Assembly: GCA_025603075.1 (NCBI GenBank)
Contig: MU626489.1
Location: forward strand, 1-29,706
DNA length: 29,706 nucleotides
DNA from: Neoconidiobolus thromboides FSU 785
Lineage: Eukaryota > Entomophthoromycota > Entomophthoromycetes > Entomophthorales > Neoconidiobolaceae
Direction: 5' to 3'
Part shown: one piece after another, positions 1 through 11,005 of the stretch
How positions within the stretch are numbered: position 1 is the stretch's first letter
Layout: each line of letters begins with the position of its first letter
Program-made: the position numbers and the translations under genes
The notes under the pieces: generated by a model
The model's database searches: none
What the model was told of the DNA's origin: nothing
What the model saw: the letters and a program-made list of their open reading frames with translations, nothing else

Positions 1-403
1 CATTAAATAAGACTTGGGCATGCATTGGGGATCCTTCCCATGAATCGACAAGAGATTTTGGGTCATCAGTACCACCGCCATAACCACATTCATATCCAGC
101 GTCTTCATATCCAGCTATTCTTCGAGGCTTATCCCACATGCAGACTCCACTATCAGCCATGCTGCATGCATATTCGCCATGCCAGTCATGAGTTAATGGT
201 ACCTTAGCTGCATCTTGGTTTTGAGCATGGACTTCAGCTACTTTGGTTAATTTGGATGAAAATGGAATTGGTGGTAAGCTTCTAGCTGCTCTTCTTTCAT
301 TAAGAATACGAAGCACAGCATGACTAAAGTCTTCGCCATTAGATTGTCCATAAATAGCAGAAGTCAACAATAAAGTAAGGAAGCTCAAATTAAGAAAGCG
401 CAT
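1..403 (-). CDS. Secreted CAP/SCP-like (PR-1-like) protein, 5' part, cut by window edge
   Basis: The reading frame opens at the ATG at 403-401 and stays open for 134 codons to the window start, so the C-terminal part is missing. It starts with a signal peptide (MRFLNLSFLTLLLTSAIYG) followed by a CAP-like domain with HDWHGEYACSM near residue 72, a CMWDKPRRIAGY block and DPKSLVDSWEGSPMHAQ. CMW-DKP and SW-GS-H blocks like these occur in microbial SCP-like extracellular proteins. It is a close paralog of the gene at 23523-24047 in opposite orientation. Residues 1-67 are identical; after that the proteins diverge and this copy has one extra residue (ADSGVCMW against SDGYCMW). The 5' flank is also shared, including a TATA box. 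CAP proteins are secreted; proposed roles include lipid or sterol binding and host interaction. The exact function here is unknown. Confidence 0.8.
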   Translation of the reverse strand, partial: MRFLNLSFLTLLLTSAIYGQSNGEDFSHAVLRILNERRAARSLPPIPFSSKLTKVAEVHAQNQDAAKVPLTHDWHGEYACSMADSGVCMWDKPRRIAGYEDAGYECGYGGGTDDPKSLVDSWEGSPMHAQVLFN

Positions 404-481
404 TTTGCCAAAGTTAAAATAATGTTTGTAATGTTATTTGGTCAACAAATAATTATAATAAATATTATTAAAGTTGAATTT

Positions 482-491
482 CCTTTTTATA
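482..491 (-). promoter_or_regulatory. TATA box of left CAP gene
   Basis: TATAAAAAGG on the minus strand, 79 nt from the ATG. The right-hand CAP gene has the same ten bases at nearly the same distance. The flanking leader is also almost identical in the two genes. Confidence 0.65.
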
Positions 492-508
492 TTACTTTTA
501 GCTTCCCG

Positions 509-527
509 AATGTCCATCGTATAACAT
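509..527 (-). promoter_or_regulatory. Upstream box shared by the two CAP genes
   Basis: On the minus strand this reads ATGTTATACGATGGACATT. The right-hand CAP gene has ATGTTATATAATGGTAATT at 23389-23407, which matches at 16 of 19 positions. It lies just upstream of the TATA box, with a spacer of 17 nt here and 28 nt in the other copy. It is either a conserved regulatory site or leftover identity from the duplication. Confidence 0.35.
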
Positions 528-2431
528 AATCCAATTAATTACAATCTATATTGATAAGTTCCATTTGTATCCTTAATAGATCATAAGTTAGGGCTATGTT
601 CCTGTAAAATAAATTAATATAGTATAGTGGTAGCTTCATAATATTAAAGTCCTACTTAAGTAATGAAATTAGGTTTTAGTTATTAGAATGATAGCTTTTT
701 CGATATATTAAAAATTATCATTAATCTCCTAATATGGTATTTTAAAATATGAAAAAGCTTTTTCTCTTTTTTGTTTTATGATTTTTAAGCTTAAGATTTA
801 ACAAATTTTCAGTTAATAATTAAGTAGATATAAATATTTAGCTTTTATTATCTTGGATTTAGTTGATTTCAAATCCTAGAATGTTTCTGCAATTTAATTC
901 TACAGCAAGGCAATAGTATGATTATCTTTACCATCCATGGATCGAATAATGGAGGCATCAAGGTTTTTGAAACCTTGAAAGACTTAGAGGCCCTTAAGTG
1001 TTTTATATAGGAAAGTAAAAATTAGTGAAATAAGAATAAAGACGATAACGTTTAGATGCAAGGTAAATAAGGATAAGGATATTAAATGTGATATAAAAAC
1101 TGGGAGATTGAATAAAGGGAATATAATTTAACAATATTAGTTTTAGATGGGATCACTATGCACTTGGTTGTTTTATGCCCCACATTGTACAAATTAGTCT
1201 AGCTATGAAGTAGACGATAACGATATTAGGTGGGATAAGAGCCTTGCTAGTTTTATTTTGAGAGTAATAAGATGAAATTGACCAAACTATAGCAGTTAAA
1301 GTCAAAACTTGTAAAAAAGTTGGGAATGAAGTAATTGAAGGAAGAACGGGCGATGGACATCAAGTTTGAAAAACGAAAAATAAACCATTTTAATAGCGTG
1401 TCATATAACCATTAGTAACTTTCTTTACAATAATTTTCACTTTGTAAAAATAAGTGAATTTTTAAGGTATAAAACATACTGTTCCTAAAATGGTATGTTT
1501 GCCTAATTCCAAAACAATATTAAAATTTGTTTGTATTAATTTTTTAAAGAATTGTTATTTCCAAATCAACACTTTTTCATAGATGCTCATATAAAAACAA
1601 AGCTTTAGGGCGTCAGTTTTTATGCCCCTTGAATCTAGAATGACTATTAATAGCAGAGCCATTATGTTTGCTCTATAAGTATAAAAATCAAGTATATTAT
1701 TATAGCTGATTTGATAGATACTATCGTTTATTTTATTGTATATTTAAGCTTATGGTTTACTCTATGGCCTTATATTCTTAGATTAAACTTTAAATTTTCA
1801 AAATACTCATTGTAACTGCTTTGTAACAAATTACTCTTACCGAAGGTAATAAATAAGGTGTATAATACAAAGTAATCATGTGTGTATTTTAAATATCTGT
1901 TTTTAACTATACGAGACTCTGGATATCTAAAAAACTGTAACATCGATTTCATTATGTTAATCCAATGAACCTTGGATATTGTTTATTCACAATTCTATCA
2001 ATACATTTAATACATTGTACAACCTAAAAGGCGCAGTTGTCACCTTAGAGAATTTTTCAAATAAAAAGTAGTACTCAAATTAATATAAAATATTTTGAGA
2101 GCTAAAAGTACTATAAACAAAAGTACTTATTAGATGTCTTACTTCAATATTGTTAGTTGTATAGAAATATTGGATATCAATCAAAGAGAAAAGTTCATCT
2201 ATAGACGTACAAATTATTAAAGTACTATTTTTGTTTTTAATAGATGACTTATACTATTCATAGCTTTGATACCTGGCTTTGTAAACTGATTTACATTATA
2301 AACAAAGACTTGTCAACTAAACTATTAAAAATAGACTGTTTATTAAGTTTCTAATGCATGCATTTTAAAAATTATATTATTTATTATACTAACGTTAATT
2401 AAAAGAAGGAACGGAGACCGATTAACTTTGT
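528..2431. other. Intergenic region without a recognisable gene
   Basis: AT-rich DNA between the left CAP promoter and the 3' end of the binding-protein-like gene. I see no credible coding frame; the only ORF above 60 codons (1770-1952, minus) has no signal peptide, motif or neighbour support. It contains a short perfect hairpin at 958-978. Confidence 0.5.
958..978. repeat. Perfect 9-bp inverted repeat (hairpin)
   Basis: TCAAGGTTT and AAACCTTGA are separated by a 3-nt loop. The arms do not extend further. No gene lies next to it, so a role as a terminator is not supported. Confidence 0.5.
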
Positions 2432-4072
2432 CTAATCTTCGTCTTGATGTAACAAACCATGTTCATCACTCTCTTTTGGTCTTTTAAAAGCTTTAAGCTT
2501 ATGGATAGTAAGCGGTTTACCTTTGGTAATTGATCTTTTCTTGATCCACCAAGCCAGAAAAGCACTTAATCCAATCAACAATAATACCCCAAAAGTAATT
2601 CCAAGGATGCCACCAACTCCAAAAGAGTTGTTTTTAACTGGTTTGTCTATCGGATCCTCACCAGTTAGCTCATAATTTTCATATTGGATTGTTCTGTCAT
2701 CTACAAATTTTTTGATCCCGTTCTTATAAACTTTACAGCCATCACCATTCTCAAAGCTTATTGATGGATAACTTGGCTTAGCACATTGATCTTTTGTTAA
2801 AGTTTTGGGTGTTTCCAAATGACACAAATTTGCTAACCATGTCGTTTCATATGTACTGTTGTACATAGGGTATTGGGTAGCAATAAAATCTGATAAATTA
2901 GTAATTAATATATATATTGATATAATTACATACCTCGAATCACAAGGTCCGGCCTTACGATGCCACTTTCCTCAAAGTCTAAATTCCCATTTTCGTTAAC
3001 CAATTTTGTAATTGAAAATAATTTTTCCTGATTTAAAAACTTAAAATGATGCTCTTCGTTTGGATCAATTTTAGCTAGTTTTTTCCATGACTTTAATGCA
3101 GCAGGGGATTCTTTGGGGAATTCTGTAATGTCTATGATAACATCACAATATTTAATTTGATTTTTGAATTGTTGAACATCTTGAAATTCTCTACTGAGGC
3201 CTTCTTCAACATTCACAGGAAGCCCTCCAGAACTTCGGATTAAATTATTATAATATTCATTTTTTAAAATTTCCCATGTACCTTTATCATTCCCTAGATC
3301 AGTATATTTAGTTATAGCAATATATTTTTTGTCTTTGATTTTTTCTAAATTATGTTGATGGCAATTATAACTTGTGAGCGTGCTATTATACTTGTCTTCA
3401 ACATATTTTTCTAAATTGAAGAATGAAGCAACAAATTTCAGCCAAATTAATTTTTTCATTGGTGTGAGATCTTTTCCTTCATAGCTTAACGTTACTTTTT
3501 TGCCATCGAGTTGAACATCTGTGTGGCTATCAGTTCCTTTTTGTGCATCCTCAAATAAAATTTCAACTGAATCATCAACTTCTTTAATGTCTTTAATATT
3601 TCCTTGTGCAATTCCATCAATAGCACATGGGGTTGTATAACTTTCCAAATCTGAAGCATATATGGTTGTTTTATTTAAATTCAGCTGTTGTAACAAAGCC
3701 ATACCAACTCTTGATTTTGTTGCTATTTTACTTAAAGGTATCTCTACCCATATATATGGTTTCACATTATTAGGTGGGTTCTCGGGTATCCGGGTACCTT
3801 TACAATATAACCCAATTTCTTGATTAGTAAATTTGTTAGTGATTACTTTATATTTAGAGTAATAGTCGATATTGAAATTAGCATATTGGCCAACTAAAAT
3901 AACATGTAAATATTTAATCATGAAGTATTTTTTAGTTTAACTTACATCCATATCCCTCATAAAGTATGCCTCCACGGGTCTTTCTAAAGGGATCGCTATC
4001 ATCCAAATCACAATCTAACTGTCCTTTATATATACTTACTGAAGTTAACAATAATAAAAATAATTTTAACAT
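2432..4072 (-). CDS. Type I membrane protein with a substrate-binding-protein-like ectodomain (three exons)
   Basis: Exons on the minus strand are 4072-3946, 3893-2934 and 2889-2432. Introns are 3945-3894 (GTAAGT...TTTTAG, 52 nt) and 2933-2890 (GTATGT...TATCAG, 44 nt). Joined in frame they give 514 residues. Residues 1-18 form a signal peptide (MLKLFLLLLTSVSIYKGQ). The ectodomain contains YSKYKVITN, GLYCKGT, a segment beginning IPLSKIATKSRVGMALLQQL and CDVIIDITEFP. This layout resembles fungal proteins annotated as periplasmic-binding-protein-like (TroA/FecB type), in which the substrate is held between two lobes. One hydrophobic helix (about 453-477, GVGGILGITFGVLLLIGLSA) and a basic 37-residue tail follow, so the ectodomain should sit outside the cell. 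Family assignment is from remembered motif patterns and is moderate; the splicing model is strong because both junctions keep frame. Confidence 0.65.
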
Positions 4073-4123
4073 CTTTTTTGTAAAAGAGTAAAGAAATTTT
4101 TATTTATCGAAAATTTTAACCTC

Positions 4124-4130
4124 ATTTATA
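4124..4130 (-). promoter_or_regulatory. Putative TATA box of the binding-protein-like gene
   Basis: TATAAAT on the minus strand, about 52 nt from the ATG at 4072. In such AT-rich DNA the motif is weak on its own; distance and orientation are the support. Confidence 0.3.
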
Positions 4131-4801
4131 AATGAAGGAACAAATTGATCCAATAATATATCGTTTATTTTGGAACACTCAAGCTATCACCCCACCAAAT
4201 ATTTTATTTTAGCTGTTTATCAAATTTTGCTAGATAATTCTTATTCTTTAAGAATATCAATTTTTTAATTTTTAAATAAAATCTGGGTTTTAATTACACT
4301 TGTTAATTAACATTACTTTATCTCCCTTATAATATTCCTCTTTTTCATTACTGTTTATACCATTAAATATGTTTTATATGAACAAAAAGAGTAAATACAT
4401 ATTAGTAAGGGACTTTTTCATCAAGACAAGTATCTAAAATAAGTCAAGCTGAACTTATTATTAAATAATTTGTGCTATAAAATTTCGGGAAGATTGTTTA
4501 TTTCTATATTTATCTAATTTTCCCTAAAATAAAATATAGATAAACTGTGAAAAAACATAAAAGATATATATCTTTGAATACTTGGAGGCATACTAAGGAC
4601 ATGTATCAATCTACATTATATTTGTCATCATACTCAATGATCAAGGGTGAAAACAAGTAAAAATTAAAAATGTTGCTTATGAGAATAAGTTTAGTAGAAT
4701 TTTACCAAAACAAGAATAAATGAAACCCGTATTTATAGCGGATTCTATTGGATTAATTGTTGTACTATTGAATCAATGGTTGTCATGTTTTAAATTATTT
4801 A
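4131..4801. other. Divergent intergenic region
   Basis: This is the shared upstream region of the minus-strand binding-protein-like gene and the plus-strand transcription-factor-like gene. I read the last ~250 nt before 4868 for a missing zinc-cluster exon and found no cysteine-rich frame. No other gene is visible. Confidence 0.5.
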
Positions 4802-4810
4802 TATAAAAAA
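4802..4810 (+). promoter_or_regulatory. Putative TATA box of the transcription-factor-like gene
   Basis: TATAAAAAA, 58 nt before the ATG at 4868. This is the same kind of spacing seen at the other genes here. Confidence 0.3.
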
Positions 4811-4867
4811 TGGAGTGAATCTTTTTATATTAGATCAAGCAAAATTATAAAACAAAGGGGCAGCTAA

Positions 4868-6409
4868 ATGATGCGAATCATCAGTTATAAAACGCAAAAG
4901 CGAGATAAAAGAAGTAATGCTATCAAGGAAGATAAACTGAATAATAATAATATAGCTACTAAGAAAAACTATCAAGTTCGATTTATTAACGACTTTATTG
5001 AATATATGCCAGAAAAAACTGTGATTTCAACAACACAATTTGATATATTAAAGAGTTTAATGAAAAAGCAATTGCTTCAATATTCTGTAGGTGTACATAT
5101 GGACAACTTATTAAGTGTATTACAATACCCAAATAAAAATAGCATGAACAAAGGATTGAAATTGTTCAAATATATTATGGAAAATTTAAACAGTTATCAA
5201 AGTGGATTTAAGACTAACAATGCACTAGCAAATAATAAAGTTAATAAAGATTTTTTTAATTTAATATTGAGATCATTTCGGGAAAATGCATGTAAACTCT
5301 TCAATATATTTTATAGAAAAAAGTTTTACTTTGATCAACTAAATCTGAAATTAAGACTAGCAGTTTTAGCTTGTGGTTTAGTTTGGTTACCTAATACTGA
5401 TTTAGTAACTCAATCCTTAAATAAAGTAAATCACCATCTTGGTGTGTATTTTAAGAAACCTAGTGACATTCCTATCTCATTTTCTAGCTTACAGACAATC
5501 ACACTTATTCTGACTCATCTTAGAGGTTGTACATGGACATATGGTAAGCGTATTATGTTAACTATAATTGGTAAAAGAATCATAGGAATCATGGGATTAA
5601 ACAGAGTATATAATTGCAATTATAAACTATCCATCGAGAGAAAATTATTGTATTCTGCATTTATTTTTAACTCTGCATGTAGTTCAATATCACAGTTCAC
5701 TTCAACAACTTTACCATTTAAATTAATAAAACCGGAATATAGTCTTAATTCCAATATCTCAAAATTAAGTCTAATAGATATTCATTGCTTAACTGATTTA
5801 TTCTTAGCTGATTTATTTATTCAACTTTCGGATAGCATAATTACCTTATCAAACATTCAACAACTGCTTATAATCGCACCAGAAGAACACATTAATAATC
5901 TAAACCATGCCACAAAGTTAAAAGAAGGGCTAAATCAATTTTTACAAACTATTATAATCAAATCAAATAAGCTGAAATTAATACCTAATGCACCATCAGA
6001 AAGGATAGATGATATTTTGATGTTTTTTAAATGTTTCTTTTCATTTATTGATTTTTATGTACTTTCTTTCAACTTTTATCATTATGATGACCTAATTGAT
6101 AATAAGGACCCAAAGATCAAAAAGTTAGTATATGAAGCCTTAATCAAATGCTACGATACAATCAATTATTTTATTGAGTTGAAACCAGAATGTTTAATTA
6201 GTGATACACTTCCATTTGTTGTTAGATGTGTTATATTTTTAATAAGACATTTAAAGTTTGATAATAAGAGAAAGAAAGATTATTCAAATCTTTTAAGAAA
6301 AAGCATTCAAAAAATTTCCTCCTTAAGTGATTTCCCGTCTTTTAATATGACAATTGTACTTAATTTGAAAACAATTAACCTCGTTAATGATTTTATAAAC
6401 GATTCTTAG
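4868..6409 (+). CDS. Fungal-specific transcription-factor-like protein lacking a zinc cluster
   Basis: A single uninterrupted frame of 513 residues. An in-frame TAA stands directly before the first ATG, which supports this start; a second ATG follows at once. The N-terminus is basic (KTQKRDKRSN), as in the linker after a Zn(2)-Cys(6) cluster, but no Cys-rich cluster is present or visible upstream. The middle resembles the fungal-specific transcription-factor domain: KLFNIFYRKKFYFDQLNLKL, then LKLRLAVLACG, a helical SLQTITLILTHLRGCTWTYG segment, and ERKLLYSAFIFNSACSSISQ, which corresponds to the family's ERRRLWW-(S/L)FILDR region. The C-terminal half is helical and hydrophobic. It is probably nuclear and regulatory. 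It may act without its own DNA-binding domain, or the cluster may have been lost. The assignment rests on motif pattern, not on a search. Confidence 0.55.
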   Translation: MMRIISYKTQKRDKRSNAIKEDKLNNNNIATKKNYQVRFINDFIEYMPEKTVISTTQFDILKSLMKKQLLQYSVGVHMDNLLSVLQYPNKNSMNKGLKLFKYIMENLNSYQSGFKTNNALANNKVNKDFFNLILRSFRENACKLFNIFYRKKFYFDQLNLKLRLAVLACGLVWLPNTDLVTQSLNKVNHHLGVYFKKPSDIPISFSSLQTITLILTHLRGCTWTYGKRIMLTIIGKRIIGIMGLNRVYNCNYKLSIERKLLYSAFIFNSACSSISQFTSTTLPFKLIKPEYSLNSNISKLSLIDIHCLTDLFLADLFIQLSDSIITLSNIQQLLIIAPEEHINNLNHATKLKEGLNQFLQTIIIKSNKLKLIPNAPSERIDDILMFFKCFFSFIDFYVLSFNFYHYDDLIDNKDPKIKKLVYEALIKCYDTINYFIELKPECLISDTLPFVVRCVIFLIRHLKFDNKRKKDYSNLLRKSIQKISSLSDFPSFNMTIVLNLKTINLVNDFINDS

Positions 6410-7912
6410 GTTAATAGAAGCAATCTTATTATCAAATTAAAAGAACTTTATTAATCTTTATACCTGAAGACATTGGTTTTATTTGATAAAAAGATTAAAT
6501 CATTACAATTAAATTTGAGCTCTGATTACTAGGTTTTTTATCCTTATATCTGATTTTAACGTAACAATTTTATAATACCATCCTTTTCTAATCGCCAATC
6601 AGTTAACCAAGTAACATTAAATTTTAACTGGGATGTGTTAGTATCCATCGATCCTTTAAGTAACTTATATTTTCTTGACCTTGAAAGGTAAAAACCCCAA
6701 GCGTTTTATTTAAATAATAAAATTAATTTAATATCATTAACCTTCCAATTGCTATTATTATATTTGTAATCTAAAAATTATTGTATTAACTAATTAAATT
6801 TATTTTAATCAAATTGTTCAAATTTCTTCCTCCTCCCTTGAATTTATTTTGAAAGATCTTAAACTCACCTTTTCTACCTGCTTTGTTGGATCTATCCTAT
6901 GGACAATCTACTGTTCATATTGTAAGTACTTTGTTAGAACAGCTGGCGACAATTTATTTTTATTATATCTGAGTATAAAATAAAAAATTGAGTAGTATGG
7001 TAATCTGTCATGAGGGATCAAAAGGCTTGACTCTAAGGCCCTAGATAAATGACCCTCTGATCTTTTCCATAACTTACTTAACTACTTGCCTTTAAAAGTC
7101 AAAAAATTTTAAACAAATAATTCTATGAAGTTTTAGAACTTTTTGAACCCTTTTTTAGTTTACTAATTTATATAAATGAACTTGGTTGATTTAAAATAAA
7201 GAAAATTCAAAGATAGGAAAAAGTTACACGATAAAGAGCAAGAGCCTTATTACGAACTAGGCTGAGATGGGATAAGTTTAACTAAATTTCCTTAGTTAAT
7301 TTATTGGAAGATTATATACTGATTTTTACAAGGTTTTGTACACCAATAAATGAACAGGACTTCGGTTAGGAGTAGTTGTTTTCGTTTCAGCATTATTACA
7401 GTTGCATGTGGGGAAACTTGAAAATAGATCTATAGGAGAGCTTGTTGAAACTTTAATGTATTATTTGAATAATACAAAAATCTACAAAAGTTACTAAAAA
7501 TCATTAAGTTTCTGGAAAGAAATTTTATAAAGCATAAAAAGGTTACACAATATTTAAAGCAAACAAACAAGTGTGTCAGAGATTTTGTGTGATAGCACAA
7601 GAAATAAAATTATATTCCCTTTAGCTTTTTATAATTACCTATATCTTTAATTCAATTTTCGAAAAAGACAAGTCCCAAATAATTAATTAACTGAAGGTGA
7701 ATATATATGTGTCAGATGAACTATGTATAAAAAGAAATGCTTAGATAACATTTAATAACTCAAACTCAATACCATCAGCTTTTAACTAAGTTAATCAAAA
7801 CCCAATCCTTTTTATTTTTTAATTTATGAAGACTAGAAAATACATAGAATAGAGAAACAGTAGCTGGAGAGAGCAAAGAGAAATTATAAGCAGAAAATTT
7901 AGAATAAGAAGG
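6410..7912. other. Gene-poor AT-rich region
   Basis: No intact gene is seen. Around 6858-6929 the plus strand shows a possible relic of a signal-peptide exon (see findings). The rest has frequent stops in all frames. Confidence 0.45.
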
Positions 7913-8016
7913 ATATGGAGCTACGTTTTTGTGTTTAAGAATTTTACTAACAATCTTTCCACTCAAACAGCGCTTAAAAGATAGAAAAAAATGAAGTCAA
8001 AAAAACACTCCCATAT
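7913..8016 (-). mobile_element. MITE copy A (~104 bp, palindromic)
   Basis: It begins ATATGGAG and ends CTCCCATAT, so the ends are inverted repeats. Inside are GTTTAAGAATTTTACTAACA, then TTTCCACTCAAA, an AGCGCT-type centre, and ATGAAGTCAAAAAAACACTC. The same order of blocks is found at 8623, 15201, 17271, 17973 and 29297, on either strand. No transposase is encoded. Orientation is given relative to copy E. Confidence 0.75.
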
Positions 8017-8622
8017 GTAGCAAAAGATTAGTTGAAATAGTCAAAAATTTGGTAAGATAGGAGAAGTGAAAGGGATCTATTAGTAAAATTCATTTTTTTA
8101 AATATTTTTAATAATAATTTTAAGTTAGAGTGATTATTTGTTTTTACTTTAAATTATTAATTATCTATCCTTATATAAAATAATTTTAGTTATTAAATGC
8201 ACTTAAAAATATTCAGGTTGTGTAAACAAAGATATAGAACCATAGCCCACCAATTTGCTCACTCGATCTGGAATCGAGAACTTTATATAACATACGATAG
8301 CCTAAACAAATGGCATTAACTTTTCAATCACCTCTTTTTACTTTTATTAAAAATTTGTTATTAATAATATTGATACCCATCTCATTATTTATCACCGATT
8401 GAATTTGAAAGCTTATTTATTACTATTTCGATTAGCCTAACTATAACTCAAAGAAACAATGAACACGTCCTCCTCTACTGAAAAATTTTGATAACAGATT
8501 TTCGATTTAATAATAGTCGAAGAAGGATAAAATAAAGAGATCAAAAGACACTCAAATGTTACCCTTGGTAACTATTTTAACTCAATAGTGCTACTCCCGT
8601 TTCAGTCCAATTTTCATTTAAC
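8017..8622. other. Spacer between two MITE copies
   Basis: No coding frame is evident. It holds a small hairpin at 8262-8278 (CTCGAT, 5-nt loop, ATCGAG). Confidence 0.4.
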
Positions 8623-8726
8623 ATCTGGGGATGTGTTTTTTTGTTTAAGAATTTTACTACAATCTTTCCACTCAAATAGCGCTTAAAAAATGGAAAAATA
8701 ATGAAACTAAAAAAAACACCCCCATC
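8623..8726 (-). mobile_element. MITE copy B (~104 bp)
   Basis: Ends are ATCTGGGGATGTG and CACCCCCATCT, an inverted pair. Internal blocks are TTTAAGAATTTTACTACAAT, CTTTCCACTCAAATAGCGCT and a poly-A-rich tail with ATGAAACT. Same orientation as copy A, about 600 bp further on. Confidence 0.75.
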
Positions 8727-11005
8727 TTATAAACTCAAAAGTCCTTTTAAAAGTTTGAAATTTCTCATTTCTTTCTCTTTGAGTCTAAAGGTATTGATAA
8801 TATATTATTATTCTATGCTAATACTACAAGGTCACATCCTCATTATCGCTCTTTTGAAGTTTGATGTTATTATCAAGACTCTATTTTGCTTTGTTGTAAT
8901 TTTTATTATATTTAAATAGTGCCCATAATGGATAAAGGTAATATAAAAAACTTAGAAAGTTGTCCAAAAATAAAAAATAATTCATTCAATTGAAAGTTAA
9001 ACTTTATTAATTATATATTAAAAAATAGCTTATTTATTTGTATAAAACCAGTAAAATAAAACGATCTTATTTTCTTTTAAAAACATTAATAAATATATAT
9101 AAAACAATCAAAAAATTCAATGATTAAATTTTTGTATTACTCTACTATTATTGCTAACGTCATAACTAAAATGACATTTGAAAGACGGATACAGTCATAG
9201 CCATTTTTCATTCATAGAATAAAAATTACAATGCAACCTAATATGAGAGGATTTATGAGCTATTGCAGAAGTAGGGTGTAACTAAATTAATGCGGGAAAT
9301 TCTTAAGCTTGTATGAAAATGAATAAAATTCAAGTGGCTTCATGCTTTAGATAAAAAGTAAGATTTTTGTTTACTAAGGTTCTTAGTTAGATACTATAAA
9401 CCCATTAACTTTATTATTGTTCCTTTATAAAGATTGTCATTAGTCAAAAATACCAGGTTTTGAATTAATTAAGGCAAATAAAGTAACTAAAAAGTAAATA
9501 AAGTTTATGATAAAGTTTATAGATTTGTATATTAATCACATCAATATTTTTTGGTTATTTATTTATTTATTATTGTTTTAATCTACTTCTCCATAAAAAG
9601 TGATTAAACATTATATGTAAGTAACTTATATTACAAATTAATTTGAAACTATCCCTTTTTGATTAGTCAATAAACTCAAAATACTAAATAAATCTAAAAT
9701 TCATTTTTTTTTCAATAGGCATATACTCTTTTCTTTCAATAAGTAGTTTCTAAACTAACTATTACTACTATAAAAACACTTAAATTATATATATGATAAT
9801 ATCGTTCTATCTTTATATATGCTAAAACCTAGTAGAACCTTTAAAAATTAAATTTTAATATTCAAAATAAATCTAGAAAAAAAAACAAAATAATTCTATA
9901 TAGAAAATTTTAAAAATTTTATTAGCGATATATCTACTTTGTGAATTAATAATATTAATAATTGGGCAAAAAAATATAAAAATAAACAGCATTTGGCTTA
10001 AAATAACATTTTTAGTGGTAATATGACTTCACGAAGGCGGAAAATAGAAATCTGATTGGTGCTTTAGAATTAGGGATACAAAATGTTATCTTAAAAATGT
10101 TTATAAGTTGGAACTAATCGATGATGAGAAAAGTTTTAAGCTAGAAAAAAACCTTAAAAATAGAAATATACGTTAGTTATCTATAATTAGTTTAAAACCT
10201 AATCTATTTTAACTTCAAATAGACTATATAATTGATCTATTACAAAGCCACTTTTATTGAAATATTCAAATAGATTAACTTCATTTATGTGCGGAAAAGC
10301 CTGATAATCTTAAAGAAGAACTGGTTGTATTTTTAAATCTATAAATTATCTTTTCCTTAAAAATTAATCCAAACAATTGGTGCATCGAAAAGAAAACTAT
10401 GCCATTGTTGATTATTAAGGTACAACAAAGTTACTATCAGTAATTTGATTTCAACATCGATTGGGCATTTTCAAGTTCGTAGTCCTTAAGTTTATCCATA
10501 AGGATACTTTCTATTTTTATATTGAATAAATACGAAATTAGAATGCCCAACTTCATGTTTAAAAAAATTGATAATATATTATCCACGAATTAAATTACTA
10601 CCTTCTATCTATCGTCAAATTAAAATGGGTTTACTTTTTAAAACAATATTTGATTAGTGGAAATAATTTTCTACCGGTTCGATAAATCAGCTGTTGTTTT
10701 CTTAAATAGTTCAAGTTCTAGATATAGTACTAAGTCTTTTAACTTGGGAACCATTATTTTTCAAAAAGCCAGTGAAATTGGCTTACCAAGTTAACTCATG
10801 AATTTTCTAATAATTTTCGAATGATAATTAGCCAATAAGATAAACTTTTGAATAGAAATTGGAACTTTATTCTTAAATATTGTACCAATATTATCATTTG
10901 TAACTAATCATAATATTTGATTGTTAAAAATAAAAACATAATTTTTTATTTTGTTAATTTTTATTTCAATTACTTTTTTATCCTTTTTTTATTATTAAAA
11001 ATATT
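8727..11005. other. Long AT-rich upstream region of the homeobox gene
   Basis: More than 2 kb without a supportable gene. A spaced 9-bp inverted repeat lies at 10461-10469 (TTGGGCATT) and 10542-10550 (AATGCCCAA). The last 70 nt before 11006 are very T-rich, as is common before fungal start codons. Confidence 0.45.

Noticed and set aside
25-207. Plus-strand ORF of 60 codons
   Set aside because: Antisense shadow of the left CAP gene, whose frame has a signal peptide and family motifs.
1770-1952. Minus-strand ORF of 60 codons
   Set aside because: No motif, no signal peptide and no promoter support; AT-rich random frame.
7775-7966. Minus-strand ORF of 63 codons
   Set aside because: It starts inside MITE copy A; its N-terminus resembles the ORF crossing copy D only because both read the repeat.
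8262-8278. Hairpin considered as part of a tRNA
   Set aside because: Only a 6-bp stem with a 5-nt loop; no A box, B box or cloverleaf could be drawn around it.
8701-8919. Plus-strand ORF of 72 codons, hydrophobic
   Set aside because: It begins in the tail of MITE copy B; hydrophobicity follows from T-rich codons. No other support.
10675-10681. GGTTCGA, like a tRNA B box
   Set aside because: The following bases do not match the B box end and no acceptor or anticodon stem fits.
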